Shown: positions 1-10,516 of the stretch, piece by piece | Numbering within the stretch: position 1 is the first letter of the stretch | Layout of the letters: the number at the start of each line of letters is the position of its first letter | DNA from: Allobaculum sp. Allo2 | GTDB taxonomy: Bacteria > Bacillota_I > Bacilli_A > Erysipelotrichales > Erysipelotrichaceae | Direction: 5' to 3' | DNA length: 64,000 nucleotides | Assembly (NCBI RefSeq): GCF_022701175.1 | Contig: NZ_CP078088.1 | Span: forward strand, 1,426,001 to 1,490,000 | Translations under genes and position numbers: made by a program | The notes under the pieces: generated by a model | Database searches by the model: none | Told to the model about the DNA's origin: nothing | What the model saw: only the letters and a program-made list of their open reading frames with translations

Positions 1-466
<466 letters not shown>

Positions 467-517
467 CTATTAATTTTTAGTAAAAACAAAGTTTTAGTTC
501 AAGACTTTTAGTAAACA

Positions 518-547
518 TTGAAAGAACCAGTGCGTTTTTGTTAGAAT
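518..547 (+). promoter_or_regulatory. galK promoter
   Basis: TTGAAA at 518-523 and TAGAAT at 542-547 are separated by 18 bases. The AAGGAG ribosome binding site at 571-576 precedes the galK ATG at 584. Confidence 0.55.
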
Positions 548-583
548 GGGTGTATTGATAGCGGTTAACAAAGGAGAAAAAGA

Positions 584-1858
584 ATGCTTGCTAGTCAGTT
601 AAGAGAAGAAATTGTAAACGGGGCGCAGGATGCGCGTCTCACTGAGATCTACGGCAGCCTCGCAGAGTCGCAGAAACCTCGGTACGCCAAAGCCATCGAC
701 AAGTTCATGGAACTGTATGGAGACAAGGATGTACAGGCCATCTCCGTTCCTGGACGCAGTGAGGTTATCGGAAACCACACCGATCATCAGCAGGGTGAGG
801 TCCTCGCCACTTCGATCAACCTCGATATCATCGCCATCGTCAGCCCAAGAGAAGACGGTGTCGTAAAAGTACTTTCCGACGATTATGATATTCCTCCAAT
901 CGATCTGTCGGACCTCAACGTGCACGAAGATGAAAAAGAAAGCAGTCAGGCCCTCATCCGTGGCGTCGCCGCAAAGATTAAGGAAGACGGCGGCAACATC
1001 GGCGGCTTCGACGGCTATATGACCAGCGACGTGCTGCAGGGAAGCGGTCTGTCTTCCTCTGCTGCGTTCGAAGTCATGATCGGAAACATCTTCTCCGATC
1101 TCTACAATAATCAGAGTCTGGATCCCGTTGAACTCGCCAAAATCGGCCAGTACGCCGAAAACGTATTCTTCGGCAAACCATGCGGTCTGATGGACCAGTC
1201 CGCATGCTCCGTCGGCGGTCTGATTCACATCGACTTCGCCGATAAGCACAACCCGATCGTCGAAAAAGTCGACATCGATTTCTCCGACTTCAACACCTCC
1301 CTGTGCATTACCGACGTTCACGCATCCCATGCCGACCTGACGCAGGATTATGCGGACATTCCGTTCGAACTCAAGGAAGTGGACGAGTTCTTCGGAAAGC
1401 CGGTTCTGCGCGAAGTGGATGAAGCGGAATTTTATTCCCGTCTTCCGGAACTGCGTGAAGCCGTGAAAAACGACCGTGCACTGCTGCGTGCCATTCACGT
1501 ATTTGAGGAAAACAAACGCGTACAGAAAGCCGTTAAGGCTCTCTCCGAAGGCGATCTCGCCGGCTTTGAAAAGCAGATCCTCGCTTCCGGAACGTCTTCC
1601 TTCAAATATCTCCAGAATATCTATTCTCCATCCGACTACAAAAACCAGGCGGTTTCTCTGGCTCTGGCTTTAAGCGAACTGGTACTTGACGGAAAAGGCG
1701 CTCACCGCGTCCACGGCGGCGGATTTGCAGGCACAATTCAGGCCTTCGTTCCAAACGAACTCGTTGATCAGTACGTGAAGACTATGGACAGCACCTTTGG
1801 AGAAGGCGCATGCCACGTTCTTCAGATCCGTCCTTACGGCGGCATCCGCGTATTCTAA
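584..1858 (+). CDS. galK: galactokinase
   Basis: A 424-residue GHMP-family kinase that phosphorylates galactose to galactose-1-phosphate, the first Leloir pathway step in the cytoplasm. The galactokinase signature is present near residue 55 (PGRSEVIGNHTDHQQGEVL), as is the GHMP ATP-binding loop GSGLSSSAAFEV near residue 157 and the C-terminal GAHRVHGGGFAG motif. Length matches the family (380-430). AAGGAG lies 7 bases before the ATG. It is divergent from a LacI-type regulator, which probably controls it. galT and galE are not in the window. The frame is intact, unlike many neighbours. The usual E in IGEHTD is N here; specificity for galactose is inferred from family. Confidence 0.9.
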   Translation: MLASQLREEIVNGAQDARLTEIYGSLAESQKPRYAKAIDKFMELYGDKDVQAISVPGRSEVIGNHTDHQQGEVLATSINLDIIAIVSPREDGVVKVLSDDYDIPPIDLSDLNVHEDEKESSQALIRGVAAKIKEDGGNIGGFDGYMTSDVLQGSGLSSSAAFEVMIGNIFSDLYNNQSLDPVELAKIGQYAENVFFGKPCGLMDQSACSVGGLIHIDFADKHNPIVEKVDIDFSDFNTSLCITDVHASHADLTQDYADIPFELKEVDEFFGKPVLREVDEAEFYSRLPELREAVKNDRALLRAIHVFEENKRVQKAVKALSEGDLAGFEKQILASGTSSFKYLQNIYSPSDYKNQAVSLALALSELVLDGKGAHRVHGGGFAGTIQAFVPNELVDQYVKTMDSTFGEGACHVLQIRPYGGIRVF

Positions 1859-1934
1859 TCCAAGTCCGCTAAACGCATGCCTGAGCTTTTAAACGGCAAA
1901 GCAAGGCAGTCCAACTGAAAATTATGAACAAGCA

Positions 1935-1971
1935 AAGCAGCCTGCACGCAATCAAATTGCAGGCTGCTTTT
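1935..1971 (+). terminator. Rho-independent terminator after galK
   Basis: AAGCAGCCTGCA pairs with TGCAGGCTGCTT (12-bp stem) followed by a T-rich run. Confidence 0.85.
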
Positions 1972-2260
1972 CTCTGTCTGCCAGAAGAAGACGGCTTGAA
2001 AAGGAAAGCGGTTTGAAAGCTTTGACGTCCCCTTCAAACTGGAACGATCTGGATTTCAGTGGATGAGAGTGCGCCAAACCGATACAATAGCTCCGGAATA
2101 TCTTTCTGGTATATCATTCCCCAAAATCGTCTGGGATTACGAAAACCAGAAAGTCTGTTTTTAAAAGGCTGCTTGAGCGGACACCCAGTCGATCCGATCG
2201 GCCTGCCGGCAGCTGAACCGAAGCCGGCAGGGAAAACGAAAGAGAAAAAGAGGAAGAGAC
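1972..2260. other. intergenic region before the HAD phosphatase gene
   Basis: No convincing gene. The stretch is rich in short direct G/C words. The last 25 bases are purine-rich and hold the AGGAAGAG ribosome binding site of the next gene. No clear promoter was recognised. Confidence 0.4.
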
Positions 2261-3058
2261 ATGAAGAAGAAAACAATGATTTTTGATCTGGACGGTACGC
2301 TGTATCGCGGAACGGCTCCGATCGAAGCGGGAATCCGCGCGATTGAGTTCTGTCAGGCGCATGACATTCCCTATCTTTTTCTGACCAACAATTCCATGCG
2401 CACGCCGCAGGAAAACGCGGAACACATGCTGAAAATGGGCTACCCGAACATTCGCGCTGAGGACTTCGTCAATTCGGCGATGGCCGCAGCTGCCTGGGCG
2501 TCAAAATACTGTGCGAAGACCGGAACGCCGCGAACGGCCTGGATGATTGGACAGGCCGGCATGAAAGAAGCGCTCGAACTGGAAGGCTTTGCGATTACGG
2601 AAGACCATCCGGCTTTTGTATTCATCGGTCTGGATAAATCCGCAGACTATGCGAAATATTCCAGAGCACTGGGATTTCTGCTCAACGGCGCAAAGCTGAT
2701 CGGAACAAATATGGACCGCATTCTGGCCAAGCCTGGTGGTTTTGAAGTCGGCAACGGCTCGGTCGTTACGCTGTTTGAATACGCCACGGGACAGAAAAGC
2801 CCCGATATCGCCAAGCCAAGTGCTCCGATTCTCGAAACGGCTTTGAATAAGCTCCATATTTCGAAAGAAGAAGCCGTAATTATTGGAGATAATCTGGAAA
2901 CCGATATCGCGCTCGGTTATAATAATCAAGTTCAGACTCTTTTCGTCCAGAGCGGCGTGCATAAGGAGTCGGATATCGAACGGCTCGGGATTATTCCCGA
3001 TGAAACCGTGGCAAGCCTGGATGAGGCAGACTTTCTGCGTCTGTCCGCCATGGCTTAG
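2261..3058 (+). CDS. HAD-IIA family phosphatase (NagD-like)
   Basis: A 265-residue cytosolic phosphatase. HAD motif I is at the N terminus (FDLDGTLYRG; nucleophile D9 and acid/base D11 region), motif II is LFLTNNS near residue 44, the Lys motif lies in the DIAKPSAP stretch, and motif IV is IIGDNLETDIALG near residue 210. The cap placement and the length match the NagD / p-nitrophenyl phosphatase subfamily, which hydrolyses sugar phosphates or nucleotides. AGGAAGAG precedes the ATG. It stands as a single gene between galK and secG. The exact substrate cannot be told from sequence. Confidence 0.85.
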   Translation: MKKKTMIFDLDGTLYRGTAPIEAGIRAIEFCQAHDIPYLFLTNNSMRTPQENAEHMLKMGYPNIRAEDFVNSAMAAAAWASKYCAKTGTPRTAWMIGQAGMKEALELEGFAITEDHPAFVFIGLDKSADYAKYSRALGFLLNGAKLIGTNMDRILAKPGGFEVGNGSVVTLFEYATGQKSPDIAKPSAPILETALNKLHISKEEAVIIGDNLETDIALGYNNQVQTLFVQSGVHKESDIERLGIIPDETVASLDEADFLRLSAMA

Positions 3059-3067
3059 AAAATAGTT

Positions 3068-3076
3068 TGTTATAAT
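3068..3076 (+). promoter_or_regulatory. extended -10 promoter of secG-rnr
   Basis: TGTTATAAT is a perfect extended -10 element about 34 bases before the secG ATG. No good -35 box was seen, as is usual for extended -10 promoters. Confidence 0.55.
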
Positions 3077-3109
3077 GATCACGGGAAAAAGAAAGAAAGA
3101 GTGATTTGT

Positions 3110-3339
3110 ATGGAAAACTTCTTAAATATTTTGTTAATGGTCGACTCAGGTATCATGATTATTCTCGTCCTGCTGCAGAGCGGTAAATCCGACGGACTTT
3201 CCGCAGCATTCACGGGAAGCGGAGATCTTAACCTTTTGCGGTTCAGAAAGAACGCGGCTTCGAAAAGGTTCTCTCGTATGCCACGCTCATCTGCGGCATC
3301 ATTTTCTTCGCCCTTGTAATCGCTTTACAGATTGTCTAA
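3110..3339 (+). CDS. secG: preprotein translocase subunit SecG (frameshifted in this sequence)
   Basis: A small two-helix membrane subunit of the SecYEG channel. MENFLNILLMVDSGIMIILV forms helix 1, followed by the family motif LLQSGKSDGLSAAFTGSG. The frame breaks at CTTTTGCGG near 3235. With one more T the protein continues FAVQKERGFEKVLSYATL and a second helix ending in ALQIV at 3339, giving about 77 residues, normal for SecG. An in-frame GTG at 3101 is an alternative start, but the A/G-rich binding site fits the ATG at 3110. secG followed by rnr is a common Bacillota arrangement, which supports the call. Confidence 0.88.
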
Positions 3340-3357
3340 GGCCATCCGGCCTTTTTA
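3338..3357 (+). terminator. terminator between secG and rnr
   Basis: AAGGCC/GGCCTT hairpin with a TTTTT tail directly after the secG stop. The stem is short, so some read-through into rnr is likely. Confidence 0.6.
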
Positions 3358-3449
3358 TTTTGCAGGCAAGTTTTTGTATTTTACAGACAGGATATTGTAT
3401 GAAGAGGGTATTAAAGACTTCTGGACTGTCTCGAAAGGGAGGGATTTGA

Positions 3450-5869
3450 ATGAAGGAAGAAATTGTTGAACTGCTTCAGAAAAAGAAAAACTGACTCCAT
3501 ACGGACTGGGCAAAGCCATGCACATCCGCACGGAACGTGAAAAAAGAACTTCAGATCGCGCTCAATGAGCTCGAAGATGAGCGCATCATTTATAACGACC
3601 ACGAAAAGTACGTCTTCATTGACGGCCAGGAATGGGTGATCGGCAAGATTAAGGACGTTTCTGCAACGGAATATGCGGTTCTCTGCAAGGAGAACAAGCT
3701 GTATGTCCCCAAGAAAAACTGCCGCATGATGATGGACAAGGACGAAGTGCTCGTTCACAACTATGGACTGATGCCGGAAGTTGTCCACATTTATGAACGC
3801 GGCATTACGTGCATTCCTGGAACCTTCGTCCGTACCCGCAACGGCCTGAAATTCCGCAGCGATGTGGATCTTCACACCTCTTTTATCGTGACCAACCAGA
3901 AGGCTTACAAACTTTCGGCCGGCACCAAGGCGGTCGTTAAAGTCGTAGACTATTCCGCGCCGCTTCGCGTAAAAATCATTGCGGTGCTCGGTCAGGAAGA
4001 CGAACCGGGCGTGGACATCAGCGCCATTCTTGCGGAAAACGAAGTCCGTCAGAACTTCGGCAAGAAAGTCCGCGCGGAATCCGATGAAATTCCAGAACGC
4101 GTCCACAAAAGGAAATGAAGGATCGCCACGATCTGCGCGATCTGATGACCGTCACCATTGACGGCGACTCCACCAAGGACTTTGACGACGCAATTTCTGT
4201 TGAAGCGCTGGCCAATGGCGGCTGGAAACTGTATGTCCATATCGCAGACGTCAGCCATTACGTCAAGGAAGACAGCGACATCGATAACGAAGCCTACAAG
4301 CGCGGCACTTCGATTTATGTCGCCGACCGCGTTGTGCCGATGCTGCCGTTCGCGCTGTCTAACGGCATCTGCTCGCTGAACCCGGGCGTGGATCGTCTGA
4401 CACTGACGTGCGCCATGGAATTCAACCCGAACGGCGTCATGACCGACTACGAAATTTACGAGAGCGTCATTCATTCGGATGCACGCTGCACATATTCCAA
4501 AGTAAACGCCTATTTGGAAAATCCGCAGTCCGTTCCGGAATATGCACCGGTCGGCAATCTGCTCACCGCCTTCTCCGATCTGGCGAAAAAGATGCGAGAA
4601 CAGACCGAAAAGCGCGGGGCCATATCGATTTTGAAACGAAGGAACCCAAATTCGTACTCGACGAAAGAGGCGTTCCTGTCGATATCCTCATCCGCGATCG
4701 CGGCTGGAGTGAAATGATGATTGAAGAGGCCATGATTGCGGCAAACGTTGCGGTCGCTCATGAGCTTCACTCCAAATCTCTGCCGGGCATGTTCCGAATC
4801 CATGAAGATCCGGATCCCGAAAAACTGCAGACGCTGGTCAACATGGCCAGTATTTTGCACGTGCCCTGCGACCTGGATGTCGAAAACTGCCAGCCAAAAG
4901 ATGTCGCCCGCTTCCTGGCTTCGATCGAAGGCGAAGAAGAGAAGGAAATTCTTTCCACGATCACCGTTCGCTCCATGCAGAAAGCCCGCTACAGCGAAAG
5001 AACGTCGGCCACTATGGTCTGGCGCTCGATGAATACTGCCACTTCACATCGCCAATCCGCCGTTATCCGGACCTGCTGATTCACCGCATGCTCCGCCGTC
5101 ATGTCATTCATAAGAAAAACGACGAGAAGAGCCTGCTCAAGGATGAAAAGCGCATGGAAAAATCGTCCATGCATCTGTCCGAAAAGGAAAAGGATGCCGT
5201 TACGATCGAACGGGCGGTCAACGATCTCGAATTTGCGAAATACATGGAAAATAAAGTCGGCGAAGTATATGATGGCCTGATCGTCGGCGTCACCAGCTTC
5301 GGCTTCTTTGTCGAACTCGACAACACCGTCGAAGGCATGGTTCCGCTGCGCAACATGATCGATGACTTTTACAACTACGATGCCGATACGATGATGCTTA
5401 CCGGCGAAAATACCGGAAAGACCTTTACCCTCGGTATGCCGGTACGTATTAAAGTCCGCGATGTACAGACGGCCAAGCGCCAGATTACGTTCGACTATCT
5501 CGAAACGCTTCCAAGCCGTTCTGCGATGCGTCCAAGTACGCCTGTGATCGAAACCGCTGAACCGAAACCGGAAGAACAGCCGGAAGAAGAAATTCTGCAG
5601 GCGGAAATCGTGTCGGAAGAACGCGATGTAAACGTGACGATTACAGAAACGGAAGTTCAGGCGGAAACTCCGGCAAAGAACCGCCTGCCAAGGCGGATTC
5701 TGAAAAAGCCGAAGATCTGCCTGCCGTCGAAGCGCAGGATGACGATCTGCCGGCGGTAGAATCCGAAGGCAGCGATCTGCCAGCCGTTGAACCGGCAGCC
5801 GATTGTGAACGGCCCGCGACCGAGCCTCAGGAAAGCACAGAACTGCCGATTGCAGAACCTGTAAAATAA
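3450..5869 (+). CDS. rnr: ribonuclease R (several apparent frameshifts)
   Basis: A processive 3'-5' exoribonuclease of the RNB family. In order: an N-terminal winged-helix/cold-shock region, the RNB catalytic domain with [15 protein letters not shown] (active-site aspartates), [21 protein letters not shown] (family signature), and an S1 domain ([21 protein letters not shown]). A Glu/Pro-rich tail of about 120 residues follows, with three DLPAVE repeats. The frame breaks near 3487, 3540, 4110, 4618, 4998 and 5687. Five breaks are healed by one extra base in an A or G run; the one at 3540 is healed by one fewer A. The start ATG follows AAAGGGAGGG. All domains are present in order, so I treat this as one intact gene of about 800 residues. 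Confidence 0.9.
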
Positions 5870-5897
5870 GCGGATCTTCTGTGCACAACAGAAATGA

Positions 5898-5944
5898 AAA
5901 ATGCAGCGCTTCCGAAGCGATCTTCGGATGGCGCTGCATTTTGC
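5898..5944 (+). terminator. terminator after rnr
   Basis: A long stem of AAATGCAGCGC with GCGCTGCATTT, closed by an inner CCGAAGCGATCTTCGG hairpin, ends in TTT. Confidence 0.8.
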
Positions 5945-6457
5945 GTCTTAGTGGAAAAACTGACAAGGACCGAGAAAGACAGACAAGTACAGACAAGGAA
6001 TAGAAAGGGACAGGCAAAGGAAGAGGAAGCTCATGGCGTTTTCCGATTGTCGGTTTCGGTGAAGTTTCTTTCCCAAATCGTCACGAAATCTGCGTGCTCT
6101 GCGCAATATGTTATCTTATGTGATTTTTACCATTTTCCCTGTCGATTTTTGCAAATGGACCATCGTACTGCGATAATAAAAACCACAGGAAATTTTTTGC
6201 CGGCGATCTGAAGCGGCGAAGCAATCGCTTTCTACGGTGGATTCGCTTTGTCTCGTAACAAAAGCGCTGAAAAATTCCCAGGTTTCTGTGTAAAGCAGAA
6301 AAGGGTATCCGTGCCTGCCGATAAAAATTCTGTTACCCTGTACTCAGGAAAAACGAAACGATGCAGAGCTTCTGCACGATCGCTTTTCTCTGTACTTGCC
6401 TTGCAAAGTCCGAATACCAATTACAAAAAACGGAAGTCGAAAGGAGGAAGGATTGAA
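5945..6457. other. long leader/intergenic region before the secreted protease
   Basis: About 510 bases with no supported gene. The open frame from 6248 is only an upstream extension of the protease and has no ribosome binding site. A possible promoter (TTGCAA at 6149-6154, GATAAT at 6172-6177, 17-base spacer) would give a leader of about 270 bases. Confidence 0.4.
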
Positions 6458-7782
6458 ATGAAGAAAATGAAAACCGGACTGGCGGCGCTCGCGCTGGCCA
6501 TGTCGATGTACATTCCTGCCATTTCAGCCGTGCAGGCCCAGGAAAGCCCGGATCTGCAGGCATCCCATTCACAGACCATCGAAGGACAGAACGGTCTCGA
6601 AACCGCCGTTCATGTTACGGATGAGCCGGAAGATTACTCCGTAAAACCGCAGGCTTCGATTGACGAAATTGATAATATTCCCGAGAGCGCCGTTAAGGTT
6701 CCTCGAAAAGTAATCGGTGAAGACGATCGCTATCTGATTGCCCGTACCGATGTGGCGCCGTACAACGCCATCTGCAATCTCACCATCACCTTTTCCAATG
6801 GCGGGGTATACTCCGGCACTGGATTTCTGATTGCGCCGGATACGATTCTGACCGCCGGCCACTGCGTCTTTGACCATGACAACAACATGGGCTGGGCGAG
6901 ATCGATCGTGGCGGTTCCGGGCGGCAAGGATCCATCCAATCCGGACAACCAGTATTCGTCCAAACTGCTCATGGCACCGCCTGACTGGACGAAAACGGGC
7001 GCAAGCAATACCGACTACGATCTTGGTCTCATTCGCCTGAGAAAGCCGATTGAAGGGGTGGAACCGCTGAAGCTGGCTACGCTGGATCAGTCCAACCTGG
7101 ACAAGACGTATGAACTGGCCGGCTATCCGTACAATGAAAACATTTCCCTGGAATCGCAGGGCATGTATGGAGCCAAAGGCCGCCTGCATTCGATGACCGG
7201 ACGCCGTACCGTTCTGCATACCATTGACTCGTCGAGCGGTCAGTCCGGTGCTCCGCTGCTCAACGAAAACAATCAGGTTGAAGCGATTCATACATTTGCC
7301 AAGGCGAGCGAACAGCTCAATGGCGGCGTTGCCATCGACTCCTACATTTACGCGTATGTGGCCTCGTATGCGGCCATCGATGAGCCGGTGTACCGCCTGT
7401 ACAACCCGAACTCGGGTGAACATCTGTACACGACGGAATACAACGAGCTCGTCAACTGCGTAAACTACGGCTGGAAAGACGAAGGCGTCGCCTGGCATTC
7501 CGAAAGAACGGCGTACCGCTGTATCGTCTCTACAACCCGAACGCGGGCGACCATCACTACACGCTCGATACCGCTGAGCGTGCCGCACTCGTGGAAATGG
7601 GCTGGACAGCCGAAGGCATCACCTGCTATACGTCCGCAAGTGAAAACGATCGGCCGGTATACCGTCTGTACAACCCGAACGCGGTTGCCGGATCGCACCA
7701 TTTCACGTTTAACGCAACAGAACGCGACGGTCTTGTAACGATGGGCTGGGTCGATGAAGGCATTGGCTTCTATTCAAAATAA
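6458..7782 (+). CDS. secreted trypsin-like (V8/glutamyl endopeptidase type) serine protease with C-terminal repeat domain
   Basis: Starts at the ATG after AAAGGAGG with a Sec signal peptide (KKMKTGLAALALAMSMYIPA... cut near AVQA). The S1B-type protease domain has catalytic His in TAGHC (about residue 135), Asp in DYDLGLI (about 188) and Ser in SSGQSGAP (about 263). The C-terminal part has three copies of a unit like VYRLYNPNSGEHLYTT...NYGWKDEGVAW, which I recognise as the DUF5648-type repeat of secreted Bacillota proteins. One frameshift near 7503 (GAAAGAAC, one A short) separates copies 1 and 2. Total about 441 residues. It probably acts outside the cell; the repeats may bind wall or glycan, which is inference. 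Confidence 0.88.
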
Positions 7783-7797
7783 ACTTCATAAAAGACA

Positions 7798-7842
7798 GGC
7801 ATGAATTCCCAAATCCTTACTCTGGGCGTTCATGCCTTTTTC
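7798..7842 (+). terminator. terminator after the protease gene
   Basis: GGCATGAA pairs with TTCATGCC, with inner CCC/GGG pairing, followed by TTTTT. Confidence 0.8.
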
Positions 7843-7876
7843 GTTTTCTTCACTTCGCCGTTCGTTCTCCGGTTTT

Positions 7877-7885
7877 TGGTAAAAT
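7877..7885 (+). promoter_or_regulatory. extended -10 promoter of the AAA+ ATPase operon
   Basis: TGGTAAAAT matches an extended -10 element, 83 bases before the ATG at 7968. Confidence 0.4.
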
Positions 7886-7967
7886 GAGAATAAATTTTCA
7901 TGAGTCAATCAACATCGAACGTTTCCCGTTCTCTGCCTAAATCGGGCAGGGAAGGAAGAACGCTTCG

Positions 7968-9953
7968 ATGAAATCGATATTCGAACATTCTGGAGAAAAA
8001 AGTATGGATTCGAACCTTTCCAAAGCCAGCCAGGCCTGGCAGCAGGGCTATCGTCTTTGTCAGACACTCGAACAGATGGACCCTGCTTTTCTTAAACCCC
8101 TTGAAAATACGCTGACTGAACAGTATCGCATCGAAGTCCTTTCGCTGCTGCTCTATCTGGCCGAAGCGGCTGGCGGTGTCCAGGCCAAACGGGCTGCTCT
8201 GATCAACGAAGTGCTGTCCTTTCACTACACCCCGAGTGAATACAACGCGCTGATGAAGCGGCTTTCGCTGCACAAGTCGGATTTCAGCTCGCTCATTCCT
8301 GTCGTACTCAAAGTCGCTGCCCATGGCGATCAGCTAAGCGGCACAGGCAGTACGTATCAAAGACAGATTCTTTCCGTTCTCAGCGAAATTTCCAAAAACG
8401 CCTGGGAGTGTGCGGGCAAGGATCCCCTTGAAGAACTTGACCAGCAGATTTACATTTTGTTTCTCGACAACTGGATTCACAAAAACCAGCCGGCACCCGA
8501 TACCCCCAAGGAACTGATCGATACCCTCGATTCGCTCGGCCGTCTGGAGCGGGAACTCGGTCCGTCGCTCTTTCCGGAACAGACTTCGACCATGGGCGGA
8601 TCGAGCGATCCCAAAACGCAAAATAAACAGGCCCCCAAAACCAGTGAAACGGCCGAAGCGAAACCGGAACAGCCGGAAAAAACACTGGATGAGCTGATGG
8701 AAGAGCTCAATTCGCTGACCGGGCTGAAAGGCGTTAAGGAAGACGTCAACAGCCTGATCAACCTGCTGAAGATTCGCCGGATCCGTCGAGAGCGTTCGAT
8801 GAAGGAAATGCCCGTATCGATGCATCTGGTGTTCACCGGCAATCCAGGAACGGGCAAAACGACCGTCGCCCGGCTGCTCGCCGGCATTTATCATGCGCTC
8901 GGCGCCTTAAGCAAAGGTCAGCTTGTGGAAGTAGACCGTTCGGAACTGGTCGGCGGCTATGTCGGCCAGACCGCAATCAAGACGCAGGAAGTCGTCAACT
9001 CCGCTCTGGGCGGCGTGCTCTTTATCGACGAAGCCTATTCCCTGGCCGCCGGCAAGGACAAAGCCGACTTTGGCCGGGAAGCGATCGATACGCTTCTGGT
9101 CGAGATGGAAAACCATCGTGACGATCTGGCGGTTATTGTCGCCGGCTATCCCGAACCGATGGAAGAATTCCTGCAGTCCAATCCGGGTCTGAAATCGCGA
9201 TTTAACAAGTTCATCGATTTCCCGGACTATACCCCGGAAGAACTGTATGAAATTCTCTTAGGCATTTGTAAAAAGAACGGCTACAAACTCTCCGAAAAAG
9301 CCCAGGAAACCGCGAAGTCGATGTTCAGGGATCTGTACGAAAACCGGGATGCCGATTTTGCCAACGGCCGTACCGTGCGTAATCTCTTTGAAAAAGCCGT
9401 CGTACGCCAGGCCAACCGTCTGGTCAAACTCGACACCTTAAGCAACGAACAGCTCGAAACGATCGAAGCCTCGGATCTGAGCGGAGAAGAACCGGAAGAT
9501 GCAGAGAGTGAAAAAGCAGAGGACGAAGCCAAAAACGAGTCCGCTGCGGAAAATCCTGATCCATCTGCTTCGAATTCGGAAGAAATACCTGCCGAACCAG
9601 CCTCTGTTTCTGTAAATACAGATCCAGAAACATCCGAGGCTTCGGATCTGTCGAGAGCAGAGAAGGGCACGGAAACGGAGAACAATCCAAATCAGAAAAC
9701 GGAACTTCCGTTGCTTCCCGCATCCGACAGCGAGACACCGGCTGCAAGCCCAAAAGAAGAAACAGGTCCCGATCTTCTGGAAGGGGAACTGGATGCCGTC
9801 GACGTTCTGGAACGGTTTAAAAACGGCGAAGAAGGCGCCTTTGCGGATCCGCAGGCGCTGGCCAAGGCACTCATATCCCGTGCCGGACGAAAACGTGATG
9901 AAGAAAAAGCCATGAAGGCAGCCGCAAAGAAAGAGGACCAGCATGGCAAGTGA
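7968..9953 (+). CDS. AAA+ ATPase of the CbbX/SpoVK type with helical N-terminal domain and acidic tail
   Basis: 661 residues. Residues about 20-200 are all helical; the stretch around YLAEAAGGVQAKRAALINEV resembles a TerB-like fold, a weak call. The AAA+ core spans about 235-490: Walker A GNPGTGKTT (from 291), Walker B GVLFIDEAY (about 350), sensor region LAVIVAGYP, arginine finger GLKSRFN. Family members are hexameric remodelling ATPases. After about 500 comes an unusual 150-residue Glu/Ser/Ala-rich acidic tail ending in a basic RKRDEEKAMKAAAKK segment. ATG 8004, preceded by GGAG, is an alternative start. The stop overlaps the next start by 11 bases, so the downstream small protein may be its partner. 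Target unknown. Confidence 0.8.
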   Translation: MKSIFEHSGEKSMDSNLSKASQAWQQGYRLCQTLEQMDPAFLKPLENTLTEQYRIEVLSLLLYLAEAAGGVQAKRAALINEVLSFHYTPSEYNALMKRLSLHKSDFSSLIPVVLKVAAHGDQLSGTGSTYQRQILSVLSEISKNAWECAGKDPLEELDQQIYILFLDNWIHKNQPAPDTPKELIDTLDSLGRLERELGPSLFPEQTSTMGGSSDPKTQNKQAPKTSETAEAKPEQPEKTLDELMEELNSLTGLKGVKEDVNSLINLLKIRRIRRERSMKEMPVSMHLVFTGNPGTGKTTVARLLAGIYHALGALSKGQLVEVDRSELVGGYVGQTAIKTQEVVNSALGGVLFIDEAYSLAAGKDKADFGREAIDTLLVEMENHRDDLAVIVAGYPEPMEEFLQSNPGLKSRFNKFIDFPDYTPEELYEILLGICKKNGYKLSEKAQETAKSMFRDLYENRDADFANGRTVRNLFEKAVVRQANRLVKLDTLSNEQLETIEASDLSGEEPEDAESEKAEDEAKNESAAENPDPSASNSEEIPAEPASVSVNTDPETSEASDLSRAEKGTETENNPNQKTELPLLPASDSETPAASPKEETGPDLLEGELDAVDVLERFKNGEEGAFADPQALAKALISRAGRKRDEEKAMKAAAKKEDQHGK

Positions 9954-10359
9954 GACAAAACGGATTCTCGAACACTTTGATTGGATCGCTGAACAGCTTG
10001 GCGAAGATCTTTCCTGGTACATCGTCTATGAAGCAGCGCTCAAAGCCGGGGATATGCTTCATGTAGAAGGCAGCTACGATCTTCCCGACAATAAAAGACG
10101 CCTGTACAACTATGCGACAAGCATTGAACTATGCCGGCTGCTTGAAGAACACGTCCTGATCGGCGAGAAGGTGGACATTACCCACGAGTTTTACATCGAA
10201 GCCATGGACTATTTCGCGCTCCATGTGCCGGCTGTCCCCACGTTTGAGCTGAGCGGCTATCTGAACTATCTCGACAGCTGGTCCATGCAGTTTACGGACT
10301 GGACGAGTGCTCATCCGCAGCCTTTTGAAAATCTGGAAATTGTCGTCAGCACGTGCTGA
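9943..10359 (+). CDS. hypothetical protein translationally coupled to the AAA+ ATPase
   Basis: 138 residues, not recognised. No signal peptide or membrane segment. It is rich in aromatic residues (several W, Y and F) and in acidic ones, with predicted helices (TKRILEHFDWIAEQLGEDLS; LYNYATSIELCRLLEEHVL). The ATG lies inside the end of the ATPase gene with AGAGGA just upstream, which points to coupling. It may be an adaptor or substrate of the ATPase (inference). The codon pattern and clean frame support a real gene. Confidence 0.7.
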   Translation: MASETKRILEHFDWIAEQLGEDLSWYIVYEAALKAGDMLHVEGSYDLPDNKRRLYNYATSIELCRLLEEHVLIGEKVDITHEFYIEAMDYFALHVPAVPTFELSGYLNYLDSWSMQFTDWTSAHPQPFENLEIVVSTC

Positions 10360-10474
10360 TCGCTTTATGAATGTGCGGACGAAAGATGAATGCTGCCCGC
10401 TCGAAATACTCCAGTCCTAAAAATGGGCAGGGAACAGGAAAATCCGCTTTTCTGTTTGAACGGTTGTGCCAAAA

Positions 10475-10516
10475 GAATCTGGATTTCTTCGTGAAAAGGA
10501 AGAATCCAGGTTTTTT
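10475..10516 (+). terminator. terminator after the ATPase operon
   Basis: AATCTGGATTTCTTC pairs with GAAGAATCCAGGTT around a GTGAAAAG loop, then TTTTT. The remaining bases to 10718 hold no supported gene. Confidence 0.75.

Noticed and set aside
599-1498. Long minus-strand open frame opposite galK
   Set aside because: It is the antisense shadow of galK; no ribosome binding site and no recognisable domain.
2059-2286. 75-codon open frame between galK and the HAD gene
   Set aside because: No binding site; its end overlaps the start of the real HAD gene.
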